Part shown: one piece after another, positions 1 through 5,700 of the stretch
Layout of the letters: each line of letters starts with the position of its first letter
Position numbering within the stretch: position 1 is the first letter of the stretch
Assembly: GCA_012514835.1 (NCBI GenBank)
Contig: JAAYZM010000280.1
Location: forward strand, 1-16,116
Direction: 5' to 3'
DNA: 16,116 nt
DNA from: Actinomycetales bacterium
GTDB taxonomy: Bacteria; Actinomycetota; Actinomycetes; Actinomycetales; Cellulomonadaceae
The notes under the pieces: model-generated
The model's database searches: none
Seen by the model: only the letters and a program-made list of their open reading frames with translations
Told to the model about the DNA's origin: nothing
Made by a program: the position numbers and the translations under genes

Positions 1-1379
1 GTCGCCTGGCTCGTGCCGCGCGCGAGCGAGTCCAGGAGCAGCGCCTCGGCGAGCACGACCTTCTCGAGCTCGCCCACGTGCACGGACTCGTTGGCACCGT
101 GGGCGCGCGAGTCGGGGTCCTCGACCCCCGTGACGAGGATCTGCGCGTCCGGGTAGACGTCGAGCAGGTCCGCGATGAACGGGATCGAGCCACCGAGGCC
201 CGTGTCGACGGGAGCGACGCCCCACGACGCCTCGAAGGCTGCGCGCGCGGCGCGCATCGCCGGGGAGTCGCCCGAGGCCGCGAACGCCTTGCCCGCGTCC
301 CGCTCGGTGACCGTCACGCGCGCCCCGAACGGGGCGTGCTCCTCGAGGTGGGCCCGGAGCGCAGCGCGTGCCTCGACGGGGTCCTGCCCGGGGGCCACGC
401 GCAACGAGAGCTTTGCTCGGGCCCGGGCGGCGATCGTGTTGGACGCCTCGGCCACGGGCGTCGCGTCGATGCCGATCACACCGATCGCGGGCCGCGTCCA
501 CAGCCGCGCCGTGAGCGGTCCGGTCCCCGCGAGGCGGACGCCGTCGAGCACGGCCGCGTCCGCGCGGAAGTCCTCCTCGGGCTGGTCCACCGCAGGGTCG
601 GGGGCGCGGTGCAGCCCCGCGACCGCGACGTCACCCGCGTCGTCGTGCAGCGTCGCGACGAGCCGAGCGAGCAGCACGTTCGCGTCGAGCACCGGCCCGC
701 CGAACATCCCCGAGTGGATCGCGTGCTCCGTGACGGCCACCTCGACCTCGAGGTCCGCGAGGCCGCGCAGCGACGTGGTGAGCGCGGGCACCCCCACCTT
801 CCAGTTGGCGGAGTCGGCGACGACGATCACGTCGGCCGCGAGCCGCTCACGGTGTGCGTGCAGGAACGCGACGAAGCTCGGTGAGCCGATCTCCTCCTCG
901 CCCTCGACGAACACCGTGACCCCGACGGAGAGCTCTTCACCGAGCACGCGCAGCGCGCCGAGGTGGGCGATGATCCCCGCCTTGTCGTCGGCCGCGCCGC
1001 GCCCGAACATCCGCTCCCCGACGCGCGTGGGCTCGAAAGGCTCGGTGTCCCACGCCGCCCGGTCACCCGGGGGCTGGACGTCGTGGTGGGCGTACAGCAG
1101 CACGTGCGGCGCACCGGCCGGTCCGGGGCGCCGGGCGACGACGGCGGGCGCGCCCGGCTCGCCCTCGGGGGTCGGTGCGTCGAGGATCTCGACGTCGTCG
1201 AACCCCACCCCGCGCAAGAGAGAGGCGACGTGCTCCGCGCTCGCGCGCACGTGCGCCTGGTCGAACGACGGGTTGGAGACGCTCGGGATGCGCACGAGCC
1301 TCTCGAGCTCGGCGAGCAGGGCGTCGAAGTGCTCGCCGGTGCGGCGGCGGAGCTCGGCGGTGCGGGGGGTGTCGGTCAT
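1..1379 (-). CDS. M20 family metallopeptidase (dipeptidase), 3' end cut by window edge
   Basis: A zinc-dependent peptidase of the M20 (CNDP/carboxypeptidase G2) family, expected to hydrolyse dipeptides or small acyl-amino acids in the cytoplasm. All five metal ligands of the family are visible: H98 in YAHHDVQP (with D100), bridging D131 in GRGAADDKAG, general base E162 and ligand E163 in EGEEEIGS, D189 in VVADS, and H427 in SRAHGANE. The dimerisation (lid) domain fills the middle third. About 459 residues are readable, close to the family's usual length, so the stop should lie just left of position 1. The ATG at 1379 is chosen because a TANNNT hexamer sits 7 bases upstream and no upstream frame continues sensibly. 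The gene is divergent from the DUF3043 gene with only 44 bases between starts. Family assignment is firm; the natural substrate is unknown. Confidence 0.93.
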   Translation of the reverse strand, partial: MTDTPRTAELRRRTGEHFDALLAELERLVRIPSVSNPSFDQAHVRASAEHVASLLRGVGFDDVEILDAPTPEGEPGAPAVVARRPGPAGAPHVLLYAHHDVQPPGDRAAWDTEPFEPTRVGERMFGRGAADDKAGIIAHLGALRVLGEELSVGVTVFVEGEEEIGSPSFVAFLHAHRERLAADVIVVADSANWKVGVPALTTSLRGLADLEVEVAVTEHAIHSGMFGGPVLDANVLLARLVATLHDDAGDVAVAGLHRAPDPAVDQPEEDFRADAAVLDGVRLAGTGPLTARLWTRPAIGVIGIDATPVAEASNTIAARARAKLSLRVAPGQDPVEARAALRAHLEEHAPFGARVTVTERDAGKAFAASGDSPAMRAARAAFEASWGVAPVDTGLGGSIPFIADLLDVYPDAQILVTGVEDPDSRAHGANESVHVGELEKVVLAEALLLDSLARGTSQA

Positions 1380-1386
1380 GGTCGTC

Positions 1387-1392
1387 ACGCTA
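1387..1392 (-). promoter_or_regulatory. -10 hexamer of the M20 dipeptidase gene (leaderless)
   Basis: TAGCGT on the minus strand ends 7 bases before the ATG at 1379, so transcription should begin at or next to the start codon. No Shine-Dalgarno sequence fits in the gap. Its position overlaps the expected -35 zone of the divergent DUF3043 promoter. Confidence 0.55.
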
Positions 1393-1411
1393 CCTGCGCC
1401 GCGCGCTCGAC

Positions 1412-1417
1412 TACCCT
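1412..1417 (+). promoter_or_regulatory. -10 hexamer of the DUF3043 gene (leaderless)
   Basis: TACCCT is followed by 6 bases and then the GTG start at 1424. This spacing puts +1 on the start codon and supports GTG 1424 over any upstream in-frame start. A clear -35 box is not visible. Confidence 0.6.
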
Positions 1418-1423
1418 GGTGGG

Positions 1424-2017
1424 GTGCCAGCCACCAAGAACCCGACCCCCGACGCGACCGAGCCGACCGCGGAGCAGCCCGTCGGCAAGGGCAGGCCCAC
1501 CCCGAAGCGCAAGGAGGCGGAGGCCCAGCGTCGCAAGCCCCTCGTGCCCGGCGACCGCAAGGCCGCCGCGAAGGCAGCGCGCGCCCGCAGCCGCGAGATC
1601 CGCGACCGCGAGTTCGAGGCCATGAAGACGGGTGACGAGAAGAACATGCCCTTCCGGGACAAGGGCCCGGTCAAGCGCTTCATCCGCGACTTCATCGACG
1701 CACGCTGGTCGATCGGCGAGTTCTTCCTCCCGATCGCGATCGTCTTCGTGCTCCTCACCGCGGTGTCCAACCAGAGCCCCGCGCTGGCACTGACCATCCT
1801 CGTGGCGCTCTACGGCATCATCCTCGCGACGATCGTGCAGGCGTGGCTCACCTCGCGCACGCTCCGCAAGGCACTCGAGGCCAAGTTCGGGGACGCAGGC
1901 CTCGCCAAGGGCAACCTCATGTACGGGATCATGCGCTCGATGCAGATCCGCCGATCGCGGCTGCCCAAGCCCGTGGTCAAGCGGGGCGAGCACCCGAGCT
2001 GGCCGCGCAAGGGCTGA
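1424..2017 (+). CDS. DUF3043 domain-containing membrane protein
   Basis: A 197-residue protein of unknown function from a family widespread in actinobacteria. The N-terminal half is charged and probably cytoplasmic. It contains the family signature GRPTPKRKEAEAQRR (residues 22-36), followed by a basic helix and the MPFRDKGPVKRFIRD segment (75-89). Two hydrophobic segments at about 98-115 and 119-140 form a membrane hairpin, and a basic C-terminal tail follows. GTG 1424 is chosen because the signature then begins about 20 residues in, as I recall for relatives, and because TACCCT lies 6 bases upstream. The frame is open much further upstream, but only through the antisense of the dipeptidase. 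The stop is 43 bases before the aldo/keto reductase start, which has its own promoter-like hexamer. No biochemical role can be read from the sequence. Confidence 0.9.
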   Translation: MPATKNPTPDATEPTAEQPVGKGRPTPKRKEAEAQRRKPLVPGDRKAAAKAARARSREIRDREFEAMKTGDEKNMPFRDKGPVKRFIRDFIDARWSIGEFFLPIAIVFVLLTAVSNQSPALALTILVALYGIILATIVQAWLTSRTLRKALEAKFGDAGLAKGNLMYGIMRSMQIRRSRLPKPVVKRGEHPSWPRKG

Positions 2018-2024
2018 GACGGCT

Positions 2025-2036
2025 CGAATCGATTCG
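2025..2036 (+). promoter_or_regulatory. 12-bp perfect palindrome in the aldo/keto reductase promoter
   Basis: CGAATCGATTCG is a perfect palindrome, A+T rich compared with its surroundings. It lies 12 bases before the TAGGAT hexamer of the aldo/keto reductase gene, at about -36 to -25 relative to the start codon, where a -35 box would be. This is a plausible operator for a dimeric regulator. Chance occurrence is not excluded. Confidence 0.35.
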
Positions 2037-2048
2037 GCCGGGCGGCGC

Positions 2049-2054
2049 TAGGAT
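2049..2054 (+). promoter_or_regulatory. -10 hexamer of the aldo/keto reductase gene (leaderless)
   Basis: TAGGAT is followed by CCTCGC and then ATG at 2061, a 6-base gap that puts +1 on the A of ATG. No Shine-Dalgarno sequence is present. Confidence 0.6.
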
Positions 2055-2060
2055 CCTCGC

Positions 2061-3077
2061 ATGGTCAACTACCGCTACCTCGGCAACTCCGGTCTCAAGA
2101 TCACCGAGCTCACCTACGGCAACTGGATCACCCACGGGCTGCAGGTCGAGAACGACACGGCTACCCGGTGCGTGCACGCCGCGCTCGACGCGGGCATCAC
2201 GTCCTTCGACACAGCCGACGTGTACGCCAACACGATCGCGGAGCAGGTGCTCGGTGACGCGCTGAAGGGCCAGCGCCGCCAGTCCCTCGAGATCTTCACG
2301 AAGGTCTACTGGCCTACGGGCCCGGGCGGCCCGAACGACTCAGGCCTCTCGCGCAAGCACATCATGGAGTCGATCGACGGCTCGCTGCAGCGCCTCGGCA
2401 CGGACTACGTCGACCTCTACCAGGCCCACCGTTTCGACACCGAGACCCCGCTCGAGGAGACGATGCTCGCGTTCGCCGACGTCGTGCGCGCGGGCAAGGC
2501 GCTCTACATCGGCGTGAGCGAGTGGACGGCCGAGCAGATCCGCGCGGGGGCCGCCCTCGCGAAGGAGCTGCGCATCCCGTTCGTCTCGAACCAGCCGCAG
2601 TACTCAGCGCTCTACCGCGTGATCGAGGAGGAGGTCGTGCCCGCCTCGCGCGAGGTCGGCATCTCCCAGATCGTCTTCTCCCCCGTCGCCCAGGGCGTGC
2701 TCACGGGCAAGTACAAGCCGGGCCAGGAGGTCCCCGCGGGCTCGCGCGCGACGGACGAGAAGGGCGGCAAGCGCTTCATCTCCCGCCTCATCGACGACCC
2801 GGCGGTGCTCGAGGGCGTCCAGCGCTTCGTGCCGATCGCCGGTGACCTCGGCCTGACCCCGGCGCAGCTCGCGCTCGCGTGGGTGCTCCAGAACGACAAC
2901 GTCGCCGCGGCCATCATCGGTGCGTCGCGTCCCGAGCAGATCGCCGAGAACGTCAAGGCGTCCGGCGTGACGCTCGAGGCGGACGTCATGGCCGCGATCG
3001 ACGAGGCGCTCGGCGGCGTCGTCGAGCGCGACCCGGCCCGCACGGCGCAGAACTCCCCGCAGCAGCGTCCGAGCTGA
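2061..3077 (+). CDS. Aldo/keto reductase, Kv-beta-like (KCNAB/YghZ) branch
   Basis: A 338-residue NADPH-dependent aldo/keto reductase that reduces aldehydes or ketones in the cytoplasm. The catalytic tetrad is complete: D50 and Y55 in FDTADVY, K81 in FTKVYW, and H123 in YQAHRFD. The N-terminal YRYLGNSGLKITELTYG and the C-terminal cofactor segment (AAIIGASRPEQIAENV, about 304-319) match the branch that contains voltage-gated potassium channel beta subunits and YghZ-like enzymes. Length fits a complete enzyme. The ATG at 2061 follows TAGGAT by 6 bases. The gene is probably transcribed alone: it has its own promoter-like element and ends just before a strong hairpin that faces an oppositely oriented cluster. 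The substrate cannot be deduced. Confidence 0.93.
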   Translation: MVNYRYLGNSGLKITELTYGNWITHGLQVENDTATRCVHAALDAGITSFDTADVYANTIAEQVLGDALKGQRRQSLEIFTKVYWPTGPGGPNDSGLSRKHIMESIDGSLQRLGTDYVDLYQAHRFDTETPLEETMLAFADVVRAGKALYIGVSEWTAEQIRAGAALAKELRIPFVSNQPQYSALYRVIEEEVVPASREVGISQIVFSPVAQGVLTGKYKPGQEVPAGSRATDEKGGKRFISRLIDDPAVLEGVQRFVPIAGDLGLTPAQLALAWVLQNDNVAAAIIGASRPEQIAENVKASGVTLEADVMAAIDEALGGVVERDPARTAQNSPQQRPS

Positions 3078-3082
3078 TCGCA

Positions 3083-3130
3083 CGCCGAGGGGCCCGCGCC
3101 GCCGTCCGAGGCAGCGCGGGCCCTTCGGCG
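3083..3130. terminator. Bidirectional hairpin terminator between convergent genes
   Basis: Positions 3083-3099 pair with 3114-3130 over 17 bp with a single G-T wobble (3089/3124), leaving a 14-base loop. The adjoining pair 3082/3131 can extend the stem to 18 bp. It begins 5 bases after the aldo/keto reductase stop and ends 10 bases before the stop of the leftward 68-aa gene, so it can serve both directions. There is no long T-tract, as is common in high-GC actinobacteria. Confidence 0.75.
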
Positions 3131-3140
3131 TTCGTGCCGA

Positions 3141-3347
3141 TCAGGCCTCGGGGAGGAGCACCGGAGCCGTCGCGGGCTCGCCGTCGTGCAGGAGCCGCGC
3201 GCGCCGCGCGCCGTGGACCGACGCCGCACGCCAGTGCTCCCCCAGCCAGGACTCGGCGTCGAACTGCGTGGTGAAGACGGGACTCACCGGTTCGACGAGC
3301 TCGTTGCCCGCGGCGTCGTCGAACGCCCACAACCACTTCGGGACCAT
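3141..3347 (-). CDS. Small protein of unknown function, coupled to pyrD
   Basis: A 68-residue soluble protein that I do not recognise. It begins MVPKWLWAFDDAAG, rich in aromatic and acidic residues, and continues with a region around EPVSPVFTTQFDAESWLGEH (19-38) that looks like a compact alpha/beta fold. There is no signal peptide, membrane segment or cysteine. The ATG at 3347 overlaps the pyrD stop in the arrangement TGATG, typical of translational coupling. A GTG one codon upstream (3350) is an alternative start. It is the last gene of the leftward cluster and ends just before the shared hairpin. Third-position GC bias and the tight junction with pyrD support a real gene; function is unknown. 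Confidence 0.72.
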   Translation of the reverse strand: MVPKWLWAFDDAAGNELVEPVSPVFTTQFDAESWLGEHWRAASVHGARRARLLHDGEPATAPVLLPEA

Positions 3348-4395
3348 CACGAGCGCACCTCCGGAGCCGGTGCGGTGCCGAGCCCGGCGAGGTGCCGGTT
3401 GATCCTCGCCGCGTACCAGGGCCCCTCGTAGATGAGGCCCGTGTAGCCCTGCACGAGCGTCGCGCCCGCGTCGAGATAGCGCTGCGCGTCTGCGCCCGTC
3501 GTGATCCCGCCCACGCCGATGATCACGGCGCGCTCACCGAGCGCGGCGCGCAGCCGGCGCACCACCGCGACGCCGCGCTCGACGAGACGGGCCCGCTGAG
3601 CCCCCCGGGCCCCAGGTCGTGGGCGATCGTCGTGTTGACGGCCACGACACCGTCGAGCCCGAGCTCGAGCGCGAGGCCGGCCACGGCGTCGACGTCGTCG
3701 TCGGCGAGGTCGGGGGCGATCTTCACGAGCAGCGGGACGTGCCGTCCGCCCACGGCCGTGTCCGCAGCCATACGCACCTCGCTCAAGATCGGGCGCAGCG
3801 CGTCGACCGACTGGAGGTCGCGCAGCCCCGGCGTGTTGGGCGAGGACACGTTGACCACGAGGTAGTCCGCGTACGGGGCGAGCTGGCTCGCCGAGAACGC
3901 GTAGTCGTGCGCGGCACGGGCGGCGGGCGTCACCTTCGTCTTGCCGAGGTTGACGCCGACGACGGCCGCGCGGCCCCGCGCGCTGCGCCGCACGCTGCGC
4001 AGCCGGGCCGCCGCCGCGACGGCGCCGTGGTTGTTGAATCCCATGCGGTTGCGCAGAGCGCGGTCCTCGACGACCCGCCACAACCGGGGCTTCTCGTTGC
4101 CCGGCTGCGCCTGGGCCGTGATCGTGCCCACCTCGACGAACGCGAAGCCGAGCATCGCGAGCCCCTCGATCGCCCTCGCGTCCTTGTCGAAACCTGCGGC
4201 CAGGCCGAACCGCCCGGGCAGCCGTCGTCCGAACACCTCGACCTCGGCGGCCGGGACGGAGGCGAAGAACGCCCGGTGCAGGAACGCCGCGAGGCCCGGC
4301 ACGCGACCGACTCCCGAGATCAGCCCGAACGCGAGCTCGTGCGCCCGCTCGGGGTCCATGCGACGGAAGACGAGGTTGAACAGGAGGCGGTACAC
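3347..4395 (-). pseudogene. pyrD: Quinone-dependent dihydroorotate dehydrogenase PyrD, broken by a 1-base deletion (or sequencing error)
   Basis: Class 2 dihydroorotate dehydrogenase oxidises dihydroorotate to orotate with quinone as acceptor, in pyrimidine synthesis at the membrane. Codons 1-268 read in one frame: an N-terminal membrane-associating helix (VYRLLFNLVF), AAGFDKD (67-72), MGFNNHG (118-124), VGVNLGKTK, NVSSPNTPG with catalytic S185, and VNTT. After GGLSG the frame runs into 22 unrelated residues and stops at 3523. The true C-terminus continues one frame over (ARLVERGVAVVRRL, the FMN-phosphate motif IIGVGGITTGADAQ, then LVQGYTGLIYEGP) to the stop at 3347. Restoring one C in the CCC run at 3592-3594 gives a normal 349-residue enzyme. 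GTG 4395 is chosen because TAGGTT precedes it by 7 bases. pyrD is usually needed for pyrimidine prototrophy, so an assembly error is likely. Confidence 0.85.
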
Positions 4396-4402
4396 AGGAA
4401 CC

Positions 4403-4408
4403 AACCTA
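4403..4408 (-). promoter_or_regulatory. -10 hexamer of pyrD (leaderless)
   Basis: TAGGTT on the minus strand ends 7 bases before the GTG at 4395 and overlaps the TAG stop of the upstream membrane-protein gene. It suggests that pyrD can be transcribed from its own start as well as by read-through. Confidence 0.5.
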
Positions 4409-4831
4409 GTGGGTCGATCCAGGGACCCGGTCACCGCGCGTGCGCCACAGCAGAACGAGTCCCACCACGGGCAGCACGAGCGGGACGTACCCGTACCCCG
4501 CGCCGAACTGCGACCACACCGTCTCGTCCGGGAAGTCCTGCGGCGCGGCGAGCGAGAGCGCGCCGACGACGAGCACCCCGACCAGCTCGATCGAGATCGC
4601 GACCCACGCGACGGTGCGCCACCGGCCGGAGGAGCGCGCGAGCGCGACGGTGGCCACGATGTACACGAGCCCCGAGAACAGCGAGAGGGAGTACGCGAGC
4701 GGCGCGGAGTCGAAGCGTGTGGCGATCTGGGACAGCGCGCGAGCGGTCGCGGCCAGGGCGAGGAGCCCGTAGACGAACACGACGACGCGGCCGAACCCCT
4801 CGGACGCGCGGCGTGGGGAGGGAGCGGTCAT
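4406..4831 (-). CDS. Small four-helix integral membrane protein, unknown function
   Basis: A 141-residue predicted inner-membrane protein with four hydrophobic segments at about 14-36, 44-65, 73-94 and 112-130. Segments of note are ALSQIATRFDSAPLAYSLSL (32-51) and FPDETVWSQFGAGYGYVPLVLP (100-121); the second places a conserved-looking aromatic and glycine-rich stretch at the mouth of the last helix. I recognise this as a conserved actinobacterial hypothetical protein but not as a named family. The ATG at 4831 overlaps the TGA of the preceding membrane gene (ATGA), so the two are probably translationally coupled and may form a pair. Its stop lies 10 bases from the pyrD start. No transport, enzymatic or binding motif is visible. 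Confidence 0.82.
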   Translation of the reverse strand: MTAPSPRRASEGFGRVVVFVYGLLALAATARALSQIATRFDSAPLAYSLSLFSGLVYIVATVALARSSGRWRTVAWVAISIELVGVLVVGALSLAAPQDFPDETVWSQFGAGYGYVPLVLPVVGLVLLWRTRGDRVPGSTH

Positions 4832-5184
4832 GCGAGCCAGAGTACGAGGATCCGGTACTGCAGGAAGCCCGTGGTCAGCGCGGCGAGCGCGAGGATCACC
4901 GAGCTCCAGCGCGTGCGCTCCACGAACGAGGCGGCCGCGGCCGCGGGCAGCACGAACAGCACGCTGACGAGATAGCCCCACAACGTCACGGCGTCGGACA
5001 CACCCTCGCCCGAGGCGAGGAGCACCGCGACGGCGACCACCTGCACCACGAGGACCGCCTCGATCACCCCCGCGCCGAAGAGCTGGTGCAGGACCACGGG
5101 CTGGTCGCGCACGGCGCGCCACGCGGCCCACCCGGCGAGCGCGAGGCACAGGGCTCCCACGAGCCAGGTCAGGACGCCGATCAC
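4828..5184 (-). CDS. Small four-helix integral membrane protein, unknown function
   Basis: A 118-residue, highly hydrophobic protein with four predicted membrane segments at about 3-23, 37-57, 64-85 and 92-115. Short charged links lie between them (AWRAVRDQP at 21-29, VERTRW at 88-93). The first membrane segment begins almost at the start codon, and there is no separate signal peptide. The GTG at 5184 is chosen because TACCCT sits 7 bases upstream and the frame before it falls in the previous gene. Its TGA overlaps the ATG of the next membrane gene by four bases, which suggests the products work together. The general look (four helices, no soluble domain) resembles many small actinobacterial membrane proteins. 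I cannot name a family or function. Confidence 0.8.
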   Translation of the reverse strand: MIGVLTWLVGALCLALAGWAAWRAVRDQPVVLHQLFGAGVIEAVLVVQVVAVAVLLASGEGVSDAVTLWGYLVSVLFVLPAAAAASFVERTRWSSVILALAALTTGFLQYRILVLWLA

Positions 5185-5191
5185 GGCCCCG

Positions 5192-5197
5192 AGGGTA
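5192..5197 (-). promoter_or_regulatory. -10 hexamer of the first membrane-protein gene (leaderless)
   Basis: TACCCT on the minus strand lies in the 19-base gap after the upstream gene and ends 7 bases before the GTG at 5184. The same hexamer and nearly the same spacing occur at the DUF3043 gene. Confidence 0.55.
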
Positions 5198-5203
5198 CCC
5201 CGG

Positions 5204-5539
5204 TCACTCGGTGCGGCCGCGCCGCTGCCGGGCGTTCCACTCGCGCATGCGCGGGGGGTAGCCGGTGCGCTGGACGTCGTAGACCGGGATGCCGAGCTCC
5301 TCGGCGATCTTGCGCGCCGTCGCCGCGTCGGGCACCTTGCGCCGCGTCCACTCCCCCGTGGTCGCGATGAGGACCACCGTGGTCTGCGTGACGTTCGTCT
5401 CGGGCTCGACGTAGGCCTCGACGCCGACGCGCGTCCGGACGAACTCGGCGAGGTACTCGCGCGTGGCCCGCTGCGCCTCGCGCGGCGAGGGAGCGTCGGG
5501 CTCGTTCGAACCACGGCGCCGACGACGGAAGAGACCCAT
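5204..5539 (-). CDS. Small basic/acidic soluble protein, unknown function
   Basis: A 111-residue protein that I do not recognise. It starts with a very basic stretch (MGLFRRRRRG), then an acidic, proline-containing linker. A compact domain from about residue 20 to 100 shows a predicted helix (REAQRATREYLAEFV), a beta strand (QTTVVLIATTGEW, 52-64), a helix (DAATARKIAEELG, 71-83) and a short strand followed by tyrosine (PVYDVQRTGYPPRMREW). The pattern suggests a small alpha/beta fold, but no catalytic signature is visible. The ATG at 5539 is preferred over upstream in-frame starts because TAGCCT lies 8 bases before it and coding character begins here. It is divergent from lpdA and heads the leftward cluster ending with pyrD and the 68-aa gene. 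Confidence 0.75.
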   Translation of the reverse strand: MGLFRRRRRGSNEPDAPSPREAQRATREYLAEFVRTRVGVEAYVEPETNVTQTTVVLIATTGEWTRRKVPDAATARKIAEELGIPVYDVQRTGYPPRMREWNARQRRGRTE

Positions 5540-5547
5540 GGCGTGCA

Positions 5548-5553
5548 AGGCTA
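5548..5553 (-). promoter_or_regulatory. -10 hexamer of the 111-aa gene (leaderless)
   Basis: TAGCCT on the minus strand ends 8 bases before the ATG at 5539, slightly longer than the 6-7 base gap at the other leaderless starts in this window. No Shine-Dalgarno site fits between. Confidence 0.42.
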
Positions 5554-5689
5554 ACGGCAACTCGGGGTGATCTGCGTCTCTCGCCCTGGTTACGTTCGTC
5601 GCTCGCGCCTCGGTGATGACAAGATGGACCGTGGCGCACCGGCCGCGCTCGTCATGGGTGGCCGAGGCCCCCGCTGACACTTACGGCCG

Positions 5690-5695
5690 AAGGAG
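5690..5695 (+). promoter_or_regulatory. Ribosome binding site of lpdA
   Basis: AAGGAG lies 5 bases before the GTG at 5701. It decides the start and contrasts with the leaderless starts around it, implying a transcribed 5' leader within the roughly 160-base gap. Confidence 0.85.
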
Positions 5696-5700
5696 TTTTC

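Noticed and set aside
175..1635. A 486-codon plus-strand open frame antisense to the dipeptidase
   Set aside because: Ser/Ala/Arg-rich with no domain, and the minus strand carries all M20 metal ligands.
4396..4434. An upstream ATG (4434) as the pyrD start
   Set aside because: It would overlap the coding end of the membrane-protein gene and add 13 residues not expected in the family. GTG 4395 has the TAGGTT hexamer at the right distance and starts the normal VYRLLFNL helix.
3619..5370. A 583-codon plus-strand open frame antisense to pyrD and the membrane-protein genes
   Set aside because: Arg/Glu/His-rich composition without any domain. The minus strand here has real motifs and coupled gene junctions.
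5591..5596. TACGTT as a possible -10 hexamer for lpdA, or CAAGAT at 5620-5625
   Set aside because: Either could serve, but no supporting -35 box or fixed spacing separates them from chance matches, so no promoter is called for lpdA.
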